A DNA stretch of 64,000 bases from Paraburkholderia xenovorans LB400 (GCF_000013645.1 NC_007952.1:1-64000), one strand, 5' to 3'; shown: positions 1 to 8,530, numbered from the stretch's first letter. Notes: generated from the sequence alone by a model not told the origin. Translations and numbers: made by a program.

Positions 1-30
1 ACCGCCATCCCGACTTCTCCCTGTGGCGAC

Positions 31-44
31 TTTATGCGCATAAA
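31..44. promoter_or_regulatory. parS-like centromere palindrome 1
   Basis: The 14-base perfect palindrome TTTATGCGCATAAA lies about 400 bases upstream of parA. The same 14-mer recurs at 330-343 and 1111-1124. From memory, GTTTATGCGCATAAAC is the parS of Burkholderia second chromosomes, so this is read as a ParB binding site. The outer bases here (C and T) do not pair, so this copy is slightly weaker than the one at 329. Confidence 0.85.
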
Positions 45-328
45 TTTTCGGGCCAGTCTGAAGGTCCGCGGCGCCCGTAGCCGGGCGGATGTCGCCGGAC
101 TGGTTAGAGAACACGCGGATAAAGACAATCATGCGGGCGTGGCTCCCGAACTCCCCTCCGATTCAACACGGCGCGGGCAAACCCCTCGAGCGCTCCAGAC
201 ACACAATGGACTCCCAAGCCCGGCACTACCCGCCGTCTACAGTTGCAGCGTTGACCAGACCCGGGCATCGAAGTACCAGAAGTGCAAGCCTCTCCACCAA
301 CTTTGTGACCACGTCACCACGCCAGAGC

Positions 329-344
329 GTTTATGCGCATAAAC
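329..344. promoter_or_regulatory. parS centromere site 2, full 16-base palindrome
   Basis: GTTTATGCGCATAAAC is a perfect 16-base palindrome and the best of the three copies. It lies about 100 bases upstream of the parA start, where ParB bound at the site could also influence the parAB promoter. The class assignment rests on the remembered second-chromosome parS sequence. The palindrome and its repetition are directly visible. Confidence 0.9.
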
Positions 345-445
345 CTATCCCGAATGGCTAATCACTCTCGCGTTTACACAAAAACGATTGAAATACAAAA
401 TCATCCAGGTAAAATCCATCTGCGTCTAAAAAGAGGAGGTGAAGT

Positions 446-1108
446 TTGGCAGCAGAAATCATCGCGGTAACTCAGCAGAAGGGCGGGGTCGGGAAGAGCA
501 CTATCGCGATGCACCTCGGCGCTGCGTTTCATGAGAAAGGCAAGCGCGTCCTCGTCGTTGACGCAGACGGTCAAAACACACTGATCCATTGGGCCAGTGC
601 ATCATCAGACGGCGACACCGGCATCCCCTTTCCGGTCGTCAATCTTTCCGAAGCAGGTAGCCAGATCCATCGAGAGATCAAGAAGTTCGTGGCTGACTAC
701 GACATCATCGTCGTCGACTGCCCGCCCTCTATCACAGAGAAGGTCTCCGGCGTGGTTCTGCTCGCTGCGAGCGTCGCCGTGATCCCGACATCGTCATCGC
801 CTGCCGACTATTGGTCGAGTATCGGATTGGTGAAACTCGTCCAGCAGGCGCAGCTCATGAACGAGGATCTGCGGGCGGTCTTCCTCCTCAATAAAACCGA
901 AGAAAAACGGATGCTGACGCGCGAACTGAAACGCGCGTTGGAAGAGCTCGGGTTCCCGCTGCTCAAGACACAGATCCCGACTCGCGAGGCCTATAAGCAG
1001 GCAATGGCGTTAGGGCAAACAGTGCTCCAGATGAATGATCGCGGCGCCAAGCTTGCCGCCATCGAAGTACGGGCGTGCGCGAATGAAATCGCCGCCTTGC
1101 TCCCGTGA
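446..1108 (+). CDS. parA: ParA chromosome partitioning ATPase
   Basis: This is a 220-residue ParA/Soj-type ATPase that moves ParB-parS complexes apart during segregation. The N-terminus carries the deviant Walker A motif QQKGGVGKSTIAMHL, and a Walker B-like segment reads IIVVDCPPS. There is no N-terminal DNA-binding extension, so it is a short (type Ib-like or chromosomal) ParA. The start is a TTG at 446, chosen because GAGGAGGTGA lies just upstream and the Walker A begins about 12 residues in. It forms an operon with parB 25 bases downstream, and a parS site occupies the gap between them. Autoregulation through ParB at that site is plausible but inferred. Confidence 0.95.
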   Translation: MAAEIIAVTQQKGGVGKSTIAMHLGAAFHEKGKRVLVVDADGQNTLIHWASASSDGDTGIPFPVVNLSEAGSQIHREIKKFVADYDIIVVDCPPSITEKVSGVVLLAASVAVIPTSSSPADYWSSIGLVKLVQQAQLMNEDLRAVFLLNKTEEKRMLTRELKRALEELGFPLLKTQIPTREAYKQAMALGQTVLQMNDRGAKLAAIEVRACANEIAALLP

Positions 1109-1110
1109 AA

Positions 1111-1124
1111 TTTATGCGCATAAA
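1111..1124. promoter_or_regulatory. parS-like centromere palindrome 3, between parA and parB
   Basis: TTTATGCGCATAAA sits in the 25-base gap between parA and parB. It runs directly into the AAAGGA ribosome binding site of parB, so ParB bound here could affect expression of its own gene. The palindrome is identical to the 14-base cores at 31 and 330. Confidence 0.85.
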
Positions 1125-1133
1125 GGACCCTGA

Positions 1134-2192
1134 ATGAAACCCTCCCAATTCGCCAAAGGCTTTCAAGCACGTCCTGATTCGACCAGCAGCGAAAAGCGAA
1201 CCGCACTCGATCGCTTGAACGCAATCGACGGTATCGTCAAGAACGACGCCAGGCATAGCGAGGCGGCGGGGCGCGTCATCGCGCCCGGCACGCCGTCGCA
1301 GAGCCTCACGGAAGTCGATGCCGTCGATGCGGCCAATGAATCAGCGGCCTACCGCACATGGCGGCTCGAGCACGGCTACCGGCCTGGTCAGGTCATCGAG
1401 CTGGCGCTCAAAACGATCAAGCCGAGCCCGTTCAACCCGCGGCACTTCTATCTGAAGTCGTCGATCGCCGAACTCGCGGTCAACCTTGCCAAGCAGGGAC
1501 AGCAGCAAGCAATCCACGTCATTCCGGATTACGACAATCCCGGCACCTACTTCGTCAGCGATGGCGGACGGCGCGTGCGAGCATTGAAAGAAGCCAACAA
1601 GGAATCGGTGAAGGCGATCGTCGTCGATCTGCCGATCGGCATTCAGAGCTACAAGCTTGGCTACGACCTCAACGTCCAACGTGATTCACAGACCGTGTTC
1701 GACAATGCGGTCGTATGGAGACGCTTCCTCGATGACCGGCACTTCCAGAGCCAGAAGGAACTCGCCGAACACCTCGGGCTGGACGAGTCGACCGTTGCAG
1801 TTGCCTTGTCGATTTCCAAATTGCCCGAGGTCGTGATGCACGAGATGGTTGCGAGACCCGATCGCTTCGGCTCGAACATGGCCTATCAGGTCGGCCGTTA
1901 CCACACTGCCCGCGGTGCTGACGCAACGCTGCGCCTGATCAACAAAATCCTCTCCGACGATCTGAGCACGCGCCAGGTTGCGGACATCGTCAAGGGAAGA
2001 GCGAGCGCCCAGGAAAGTACCAAACCCGCCGGACGGCAACGCTACGCGCAACGCCTGGAAATCAAACTCGACGGCGTGTCGGTAGGCGATCTCAAGTCGT
2101 ACGGGGATGATCGAATCGAACTGCGCCTGAAGGGTCTCACGCGTGAAAAGCGCGACGATATCCTTCGGCAGATTGAAAAAATGTTGAAGTAG
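1134..2192 (+). CDS. parB: ParB centromere-binding partition protein
   Basis: This is a 352-residue ParB/Spo0J-type protein that binds parS, spreads on DNA and stimulates ParA. A ParB N-terminal (CTP-binding) domain is visible around residues 85-180. It includes the box I-like segment IKPSPFNPR and the GGRRVRA motif (box II type). A helix-turn-helix follows around 205-235 (QKELAEHLGLDESTVAVALSISKLPE). The C-terminal part should hold the dimerisation domain. The start is the ATG at 1134 behind AAAGGA. It is convergent with repA, whose stop lies about 60 bases away, so parAB and repA flank the origin as in related secondary replicons. Confidence 0.95.
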   Translation: MKPSQFAKGFQARPDSTSSEKRTALDRLNAIDGIVKNDARHSEAAGRVIAPGTPSQSLTEVDAVDAANESAAYRTWRLEHGYRPGQVIELALKTIKPSPFNPRHFYLKSSIAELAVNLAKQGQQQAIHVIPDYDNPGTYFVSDGGRRVRALKEANKESVKAIVVDLPIGIQSYKLGYDLNVQRDSQTVFDNAVVWRRFLDDRHFQSQKELAEHLGLDESTVAVALSISKLPEVVMHEMVARPDRFGSNMAYQVGRYHTARGADATLRLINKILSDDLSTRQVADIVKGRASAQESTKPAGRQRYAQRLEIKLDGVSVGDLKSYGDDRIELRLKGLTREKRDDILRQIEKMLK

Positions 2193-2250
2193 GAAACGCT
2201 TGTACAGAGGTGGGCAGCGCCGCGGTCAACCGCCGCGCCCCATCCGATCA

Positions 2251-3600
2251 TTACGCCGCGCGCGACTGGCTCAGCGTGAAGGCAAGCAGATCGCCGTCGG
2301 TTGGCTCGCCCCAGGTCTTGCGAGCCAGCCAATCGAAGAATGCCGTTTCGACAATCTTCGAATCCAGCCCACGACGACGCCAGTCGTCGCGCATGTGAGT
2401 GCCGAGTCCCGGCAACTCATCTTCTTCAAACGACTGCCGCGCGATCTCCCGCTCGGACTCACCCTGTTCGTCGTACAACTCGCGCGCTTCCTTGCGGCGA
2501 TATGCCGAGTACTCGCCAAGCAGCCTGGCCTTGAGATCGTCCGCCGGCGCAGCCACCGCAGCCTTGCCGCCACCGCTCGACGGCAGCGCTTCGACCGGCG
2601 GTGCATAACCTTTCTTCAAGGCGTCCTTGAACAACGCGGGCGCGCTGCGCACCGGCGGCAACGACGTGCTGCGCATGCGTTGCTCGGTCATCTGAAGCGC
2701 GGCACGAATACGATTTTCTTCGCTATCGGCGTAAAGCGTTTGCGCCTCTTTCAGCGGGATACCGATCTTCACCATCCGGTCGACCAGCGTGCTGTCGAAC
2801 ACGTTTGGATGCTCGTCGAGTGCGAGCATGGGCTGTTTGCGCTCGGTCACGCGGAACTGGATCTCGGCCACGCGGCGTCCTTCCCGGTGCTCGATCAGTT
2901 CGACGAAGATGTTGGTGACAGCGTTGACCTCGGCGATGGCCGGGCGCAGGTAATCACGCTTGAAGTACTTGTACTCGCGCTTCGCCTCGTCGCCCGCTTC
3001 CGTGTCCGGCGTACCGGAAAGGATAGGGCGCCACCATTCCCACGTTTCCCGCATCGTCAGATGACTCGGGTTGGTCAGGTAGCGCACGCAAATCTCGTAA
3101 AGCGCGAGCCCCGCACTACTGCGAAGCTGGCTTTGGAACTGGAGACTCAGACGCGCGTACTGAACCGGGTCGAGCAGCTTCTTCTTGATCTTGGGCGCAA
3201 ACGAGAACTCCACCCAGACGCGACGGGTGGTGGGATCTTCGAGAATTTCCGCGTCGGCGATCAGCGTTGAAATGCCCCATTTCCGGCCTGGTTTCTGACT
3301 GGACGTTCCGGTGCTCCATTCCACCTGCACTGAAACCATGCGCCGCAAGTGCTCCTTGACGAGCGCGGTGTCGTTGGAATCAAACGCGGAGTTCGCGACG
3401 ATGTCGGACAGCAGGGCCCGATATGTGTCACCGGATTCATCCGCTTGCTGGGCGACGGCGAGGAGCACGTTGAACAGCTTGCGGGTAAGCAGCGTGATTT
3501 TGCCGCTTTTCGGCTGGATCGCGATTGCCTCGACGGCTTTGCGCAATTCGGCCGAGCTCGGGCTGACTACATCGGTCTTCTTCGCGCGCTTCGTGGCCAT
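2251..3600 (-). CDS. repA: RepB/Rep_3-type replication initiator
   Basis: This 449-residue protein matches the plasmid Rep_3 initiator superfamily. Two winged-helix domains are expected across roughly residues 20-270 (for example KLFNVLLAVAQQ, SAGLALYEICVRY and REYKYFKRDYLRPAI). A long polar C-terminal extension goes beyond the usual 220-300 residues of plasmid relatives. It should bind the iterons at 3721-5309 and open the origin. The start is taken as the ATG at 3600 (MATKRAKK), although the frame stays open upstream to 3633. The promoter region carries the palindrome at 3669-3684, which contains the iteron TCACC core in inverted form, as in self-repressing iteron replicons. Initiator function is a family inference. 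Confidence 0.9.
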   Translation of the reverse strand: MATKRAKKTDVVSPSSAELRKAVEAIAIQPKSGKITLLTRKLFNVLLAVAQQADESGDTYRALLSDIVANSAFDSNDTALVKEHLRRMVSVQVEWSTGTSSQKPGRKWGISTLIADAEILEDPTTRRVWVEFSFAPKIKKKLLDPVQYARLSLQFQSQLRSSAGLALYEICVRYLTNPSHLTMRETWEWWRPILSGTPDTEAGDEAKREYKYFKRDYLRPAIAEVNAVTNIFVELIEHREGRRVAEIQFRVTERKQPMLALDEHPNVFDSTLVDRMVKIGIPLKEAQTLYADSEENRIRAALQMTEQRMRSTSLPPVRSAPALFKDALKKGYAPPVEALPSSGGGKAAVAAPADDLKARLLGEYSAYRRKEARELYDEQGESEREIARQSFEEDELPGLGTHMRDDWRRRGLDSKIVETAFFDWLARKTWGEPTDGDLLAFTLSQSRAA

Positions 3601-3668
3601 GCGTCTGGTCGAGGAGGGATTTGGCGAGAGCATACCGGCTGCGGTGATACGCGTCTATAGCGCGGATC

Positions 3669-3684
3669 TCACCGTTCGCGGTGA
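3669..3684. promoter_or_regulatory. candidate repA autoregulatory operator
   Basis: TCACCG-TTCG-CGGTGA is a perfect 6-base inverted repeat about 70 bases upstream of the repA start. Each arm contains the TCACC/GGTGA core shared with the iterons. Iteron replicons commonly repress rep transcription through such inverted half-iterons. The palindrome is seen; the role is inferred. Confidence 0.5.
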
Positions 3685-3720
3685 AGTGAGTTTACGAGCG
3701 GCGACTCACCTCCAGCAACT

Positions 3721-3850
3721 CCCGAAAACCCTCACCTCAGCCGTTTCTCCCCAGGTTCGGCCCGTCCTTGCAGGTCGCGGGCCTGGCAAATTCGAGCCAT
3801 TTCCGATGCGCTGACCAACGTAAGCGATTCGATCCCGAATCTTCTCACCT
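3721..3850 (+). repeat. two iteron-like repeats close to repA
   Basis: CCCGAAAACCCTCACCT at 3721-3737 and CCCGAATCTTCTCACCT at 3834-3850 are the copies nearest to repA. They share the CCCGAA...CTCACCT frame of the main array. Their position in the repA upstream region suggests a part in both initiation and repA control. Confidence 0.7.
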
Positions 3851-4311
3851 CAAAAAATTTTCATGGATTTTCGACGAGGTGCGTACGCAGACCTGAAGCA
3901 TTCGTGCCCCGGCCAAGTCCGTGAAGAAGGTTCGGGCAATTTCGATCCCGTGGCAGAGGAGGGGTGGCGGCACAAATGTGGAAGGCCGGCGAGCGTGCTG
4001 TCGGATGCGCATCGCCAGAGCGCGCCATACTTCAAATGCGTGCCCGGAGCAACCGAACGGCTGCAGAGCACAGCCACAGCCTCCACAGCGCTTGTCGGAC
4101 CAGCCCGTACGCACTCACCGCGCGTTCATACGACGCAGCCCCACAGACCAGTTCTCTACAGGCGTCGCAAGCTTTTCAATAATGTGCCGAACCAGGATCG
4201 CCAGCACCGGCCATTCACGCGGGCCACCAGTTGCAACTTCTGCAAAAGGCTGTGGACAGCCCTCGAAGAGGGCGCCTGACTCGGCGGTTTGCGCGACCCT
4301 TCCCAACGCCC
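3851..4311. other. non-coding stretch between iteron blocks
   Basis: About 460 bases separate the two repA-proximal repeats from the main array. Open frames exist on both strands, but their translations are low-complexity and show no family features. None has a convincing start region. No RNA gene was recognised. Confidence 0.4.
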
Positions 4312-5309
4312 CCCGAAAAAGCTCACCTTAGCGTTGCCGGAGCGCTCCGAATGACGCGGCCTCCCGCCCTGTTGAGCCCGAAACGCAGCGAAAAACCGTC
4401 CCGAAAAACCTCACCGTCGACCGCTCCACGTGCTCCCGCTCATTCCAAAAGAGAGCCCCCGAAAACCCTCACCTTTGCGAATCACTAGACTAATTCTCAA
4501 CCATTTCAATGACTTACATTTACTGCAATTGCGACACTCTCCGCGAAGTCTCCCGTAAAATCTCACCTTAACGCTCCTTCAGGCAGATTCCAGCATGGCT
4601 GACCGCGGCCATCACGGTCCCGAAAATCCTCACCATTCAAATTTCTCGACTGCTTGCCGGAAATGCCCTTAGCAGCGTCCACAGCGCTTTTCAGCGATAT
4701 CGAAGCCGTTTTGGCTCCTGTATTTCCTCACCTTATCGATCAGTCAGCCTAGAAACGACTCCCGAAAAGCCTCACCTTTGTGGCAAACGGGGCATATTTC
4801 ATAGACGGCTCACAGCACAAAACCCCAGCTCCCGAATTTCCTCACCTTCGTCGTACAGAGGATCCGCCGCCTCACAACGTCGATGCTTCGCAATCGCGCC
4901 CAAATAGCGCCACGCTCCCGAAAACCCTCACCTCAGGCACCTGAATGCACAGAAATGAGGCAAAAACGCCCCTCGTGCCCCGTAAGTCCTCACCTCCGGT
5001 TCGCGTTGTCTCCCGACTTGACTCACCAATGGGGTTAACCGGCCCAAAATAAGGTCCGAATTGGGCGACGCAGAGCATCCCGAAAGCGCTCACCTCAGCC
5101 TTGGCCGGACCGCAAACGGACTGTTGAGCACTGCCGGGCGATCTGCGGCGTTCAGGTCCCGCAAAATCTCACCTTTGGTCATACTGCACTTTCGGGGTGC
5201 CTCCTGAACCCGCTCACGTTCTGTCCCGGACCGGCTCACCGAGGCTCCTGAACCTCATCACTCGACATTCCTGCAAGACCTCACCACATCTCCCGCAAAG
5301 CCTCACCTT
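4312..5309 (+). repeat. main iteron array of the replication origin
   Basis: About sixteen copies of a 17-20 base repeat, consensus TCCCGAAAACCCTCACCTTT, lie in one orientation. Approximate copy starts are 4312, 4400, 4458, 4552, 4619, 4716, 4761, 4831, 4917, 4978, 5079, 5158, 5202, 5226, 5272 and 5291, the 5202-5272 copies being degenerate. The TCACC core is the most constant part and the middle three bases vary. Spacing is irregular (about 20-100 bases), which argues against CRISPR. Together with the adjacent Rep_3-type initiator this is the likely origin of replication. Confidence 0.85.
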
Positions 5310-5334
5310 GTCAGGCTGAAACCCTTGCCAGATA

Positions 5335-5560
5335 AGGCTTTGCCGTGGCGTTAACGTTTTTAACATGGGTTCAAAGGTGTTTACTTTTATTACTCTCTAG
5401 ACTTTCCCCGCGCGTCCTTCGGACAAAGCGTCTCGAAACCGAACTGGCATAACGAAACGGTCGTGAAACAGTGCGCGATCGCTGGAAAACCTTTAAAAGC
5501 TATTTCTTTACAAGAACTTATTAGCTATTCTTCGTTTTGTTTCACGGAAAAATCCACCTG
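5335..5560. other. AT-rich candidate DNA-unwinding region with inverted repeat
   Basis: Two stretches, about 5345-5400 and 5490-5545, are markedly richer in A and T than the surrounding sequence (for example GTTTACTTTTATTACTCTC). They lie directly after the last iterons, where a duplex unwinding element would be expected. CGTGAAACA at 5462-5470 and TGTTTCACG at 5538-5546 form a 9-base inverted repeat around the second stretch. Unwinding has not been shown. Confidence 0.5.
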
Positions 5561-5693
5561 CTACGAATCCATCGGCTCACGCAAGGCACCAAAGTGCGCC
5601 TTTTTCCCGATCCACGTTCCATAACGACAAATACGTAGCAAACAATACGTAAATTGTTATGATCTATCCAATTCGAGCGACATCGAGGTACAC

Positions 5694-6899
5694 ATGAATC
5701 TGGATCAGGAACGGCAAGCCATTCGGAACGAGCTTGAAACGCTTCGAGCCAACGGAGCACGGCGCCAAGACCTTTCGCTCCATGCATGCAAGCGACTTTT
5801 TTTTGATCTGGGCATCCGGCCATCTATGGCCACCGTCCGCGATCTCACGCAAACCGGCAGTGCAAGCGACATCCCCAAAGACATCGATCATTTCTGGGAA
5901 CGCATCCGAAATGTGTCGCGCGTGAAAGTTGGCACCGGCGCTATCCCAAAAGCACTGGAAGAGCGTGCAGGCGAACTGCTCGGCGCACTTTTCGAAGAAG
6001 CCGTCACACACGCCCGTGCAACGCTCGATGACGAGCGCGAGGAAATGCGTACGCAAATCGCCGCCGCCGACCAGCGCGCACGAGATGCGGAAATTCGCCA
6101 GCAGGCAGCGGAAGACGCGATCAAGCGCGGCGAACTGCGAGCGGAGGCGGGCTGGGAACGCGTTCGCGCACTGGAAGCACAATTGTCGAGCGCGACCACG
6201 CACGGCAATACTCACCAGGAAGGGCTACAGGCAACGGTGCGCCGTCTCGATCAGGAAAACGAGTCGCTTCGGCAACGCCTCGACACCGAATTCGCGACCA
6301 ATGCAGCATTACGGGACCGGATTGACGCGTTGCACGTCGAATTGCGCCAAAGCACCGAACACTATGCACAACAGATCAAAGACGCCATTGCCGAAGCCGA
6401 GCGTCGCGTCAAGCCGATGCTGGTCGAACTCGATTCTTTGCGCAGCATGGCGGCGACCTATCAGTCCGGCCTACGCGATGCGAGCCGCAAAGAGTTTGAG
6501 TTTATTCAGCAAATCGCTGCGGCCAAGGCGCGCGGCGACCGACTCGACGCCCAACTGCGCGAGCAATCCGACGAAGTGGATGCGTTGACGAAAGAAGTCG
6601 CAGTCCTGCGTAGTCAGCAAGGTGTCGATCCGGCAATCGCCACCCTGCTCTGTTCACTGGTCGAAGCCGGGCGGCTGACCGAAGACGAATTGAAGGCGAT
6701 CGGCACCGCCGTGGATGGCCATGTGGCGTTGCCGCTACGATGCCCAAAATGCGAGGAAGGTGAGCCGGAACTGTCGCAAGTGGATCACCGCTTCGAGTTG
6801 CAATGTCCGGAGTGCGATCACTCGTCGGGTCTCGGCGAGTCAAGGCTGGAGGCGGTTAGACGGTTTCAGTCGAGCGGGCCGGTTGCTGCATCGGCATGA
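5694..6899 (+). CDS. KfrA-like DNA-binding coiled-coil protein with C-terminal zinc ribbon
   Basis: This is a 401-residue protein. Residues about 1-105 resemble the KfrA N-terminal DNA-binding domain (helix-rich, with VRDLTQTGSASDIPKDIDHFW). A long Ala/Glu/Arg-rich coiled coil spans about 110-310. The C-terminus has four cysteines at 350, 353, 371 and 374 (CPKC and CPEC), a likely zinc ribbon not present in classical plasmid KfrA as I know it. KfrA proteins bind DNA near plasmid partition loci and form filament-like supports. The gene starts at 5694, just beyond the origin and divergent from repA. A part in segregation or nucleoid organisation is inferred from family and position. Confidence 0.75.
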   Translation: MNLDQERQAIRNELETLRANGARRQDLSLHACKRLFFDLGIRPSMATVRDLTQTGSASDIPKDIDHFWERIRNVSRVKVGTGAIPKALEERAGELLGALFEEAVTHARATLDDEREEMRTQIAAADQRARDAEIRQQAAEDAIKRGELRAEAGWERVRALEAQLSSATTHGNTHQEGLQATVRRLDQENESLRQRLDTEFATNAALRDRIDALHVELRQSTEHYAQQIKDAIAEAERRVKPMLVELDSLRSMAATYQSGLRDASRKEFEFIQQIAAAKARGDRLDAQLREQSDEVDALTKEVAVLRSQQGVDPAIATLLCSLVEAGRLTEDELKAIGTAVDGHVALPLRCPKCEEGEPELSQVDHRFELQCPECDHSSGLGESRLEAVRRFQSSGPVAASA

Positions 6900-6932
6900 G
6901 GTTTGACGCGTTGCAATAGCGGACAAAGCGGC

Positions 6933-6976
6933 AAAGGTGAGGAAATTCGGGACCCGAAAGGTGAGGAACTTCAGGA
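6933..6976 (-). repeat. two iteron-like repeats in reverse orientation
   Basis: AAAGGTGAGGAAATTCGGGA at 6933-6952 and AAAGGTGAGGAACTTCAGGA at 6957-6976 are reverse-orientation copies of the origin repeat. They fill the gap between the convergent kfrA-like and recombinase genes. The second copy contains the recombinase stop codon. Confidence 0.85.
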
Positions 6977-8053
6977 CTCGCTGGCTCCCCTTTTTCTCGT
7001 TAAACGCCCGTCGCGTCTAGGTGCAGCCAAAAGCGGAGCGGCGGGATCCGGAACGTCCGCGGCAGGGGCTTCCTGCTGATCCATCCAGTTTTGCCACGCG
7101 CGATACAAACGGTTGGCCGACACCGCCTGGACAAATCCCAACCATTGTCCGACCAGTTCCGCCTCGACTCCGCTCTCGAACAGGTCCGCGGCAAACGTGT
7201 TGCGCAATGTTTGCGGACTCGCTCGCGACGTCCGCGACGCGGCGATCCCCGCTCCGTCGATCAATGCGTCGACCGCGCGCAGCATGGTGGCTTTATGCAT
7301 CGGCCGTCCGGAGGGCGATGCGGGGAAAACCAGATTCCCGGCCAATTCCGCAAGCCGTCTCTCGGCGAGCCAGGCGTCCAGAATGGCTGCGGCGAACGGC
7401 GCAAGACGGGTACGCCGCGTGAGCATCGGATTCGCCGCCTCGATCGTCACCCAGGGAGAGCCGGCAGTCACGCAACTAACCGTAAGCGCGGCGGCTTCGC
7501 CGGTTTTCAGCCCGCCGCCTAAAAACACCGCAATCAACGCACGGTCGCGTCGCTCCCGCCAACGCCGCGCCGCAGACAGATTCAGTAACGGCGAAAAAAG
7601 ATGTGCGGTCAGCGCGGTTCGTTCGGCATGACTGAGAAAGCCGGTCGGCTCGTTATCGCGCGCGTTGCGCCAGGCTGCCTCGCCGTCTTGTGCAATGAAA
7701 CGCGCTGGATTGGTCGAAGCGGATTCGATTTCGCGCACGTGATCGAGTACTCGCTCGATCAGCCGTAAATACCGCATACGCTGGGTTTTCCGGACATCGA
7801 GCCCGGCGACGAATTCGGCGATCGCGCGGGCATCGACTGTGGCGAGACTCTTTTGCCGCATGCCCAGCCAGTCGAGGAAAAGGCCCCACTGCGCCTGGTA
7901 GACTTCAGCGGAAGAACGCCGGAAATGCTGCCTGGCAAGCCATGCGTCGAACGCGATTTGTGGGTCGCGACGCCAGTCTTCACGTTGTTGATCGAAGAGG
8001 TCTGTGGATGGCGCAGGGCGCGGGACCGGATCGGTCAGATGAGGAGGCGACAT
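6971..8053 (-). CDS. tyrosine recombinase family protein with degraded catalytic residues
   Basis: This protein has about 360 residues from the ATG at 8053, or 368 from 8077 (numbering below uses the longer form). It has a SAM-like core-binding domain at about 45-120 and a phage-integrase catalytic fold at about 145-330. The expected R-K-H-R-H-Y set is broken. The first arginine is Lys191 in GGGLKTGEAAAL, the HxxR histidine is Gln289 in SPQTLRNTFA, and the LGH histidine is Phe315 in WLGF. Arg292 and Tyr325 remain. It may be a DNA-binding or weakly active relative rather than a standard integrase. It is convergent with the kfrA-like gene beside the origin, with no attachment site recognised. 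Confidence 0.8.
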   Translation of the reverse strand: MSPPHLTDPVPRPAPSTDLFDQQREDWRRDPQIAFDAWLARQHFRRSSAEVYQAQWGLFLDWLGMRQKSLATVDARAIAEFVAGLDVRKTQRMRYLRLIERVLDHVREIESASTNPARFIAQDGEAAWRNARDNEPTGFLSHAERTALTAHLFSPLLNLSAARRWRERRDRALIAVFLGGGLKTGEAAALTVSCVTAGSPWVTIEAANPMLTRRTRLAPFAAAILDAWLAERRLAELAGNLVFPASPSGRPMHKATMLRAVDALIDGAGIAASRTSRASPQTLRNTFAADLFESGVEAELVGQWLGFVQAVSANRLYRAWQNWMDQQEAPAADVPDPAAPLLAAPRRDGRLTRKRGASES

Positions 8054-8111
8054 GGCTTGTAGTTCCGTTAGTTGCACCTATTGTAGGTGCCAACCGATCG
8101 AAACGCAGCGC

Positions 8112-8507
8112 TCAGTCACCCCACGCGCGTGCGTGTCTGAGGGCTGTGTTCTGCGAAGCTTGTGCGGCGCGGCGTGCCGCCTCTTCATAGGCGCTGACGG
8201 CAAACGCGAAAACCGCCGGCAACGCCGTGGAGGTGCCGAAGTCCACGGCCTCGTCCGTTTCCGGATATGGCAGACCGGACGGCCGTTGAAAGAGGCCCAG
8301 CATCAGCGCGTCGTGCCGGCTGGCGAAGCCTAGGTCTGCAAGCGCTTCAGCTTCGATCGCGTGCAGCAAACGCCATGTCAGCGGCACTTCCTGCACGATG
8401 TAGCGCGCGGCGATATTGCGCACGATGCGTTCGAGATCACGCGCCGCGGTTTGATAGCGCAGCGCGGCCAGAGCGTGGTCGGTCGAGTCGGTTATCAGGT
8501 CGTTCAT
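8112..8507 (-). CDS. small uncharacterised protein under a LexA box
   Basis: This is a 131-residue, mostly helical, soluble protein of no family I recognise. The start is the ATG at 8507 (MNDLITDSTDH), preferred over 8540 because the LexA-like box at 8531-8550 would otherwise overlap the coding start. The sequence has an N-terminal helical part, the segment PYPETDEAVDFGTS near the middle, and an Ala/Arg-rich C-terminus. No signal peptide or membrane segment is visible. The box lies about 24 bases upstream of the start, so induction during the SOS response is expected. It lies downstream of, and on the same strand as, the XRE-cupin gene. Confidence 0.75.
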   Translation of the reverse strand: MNDLITDSTDHALAALRYQTAARDLERIVRNIAARYIVQEVPLTWRLLHAIEAEALADLGFASRHDALMLGLFQRPSGLPYPETDEAVDFGTSTALPAVFAFAVSAYEEAARRAAQASQNTALRHARAWGD

Positions 8508-8530
8508 GATCGGCTCCAGTCGATACCCTG

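Noticed and set aside
3863..4331. Overlapping open frames of up to 138 codons in the origin region
   Set aside because: Translations are low-complexity with no family features, and they run through iterons. High GC content gives many such frames.
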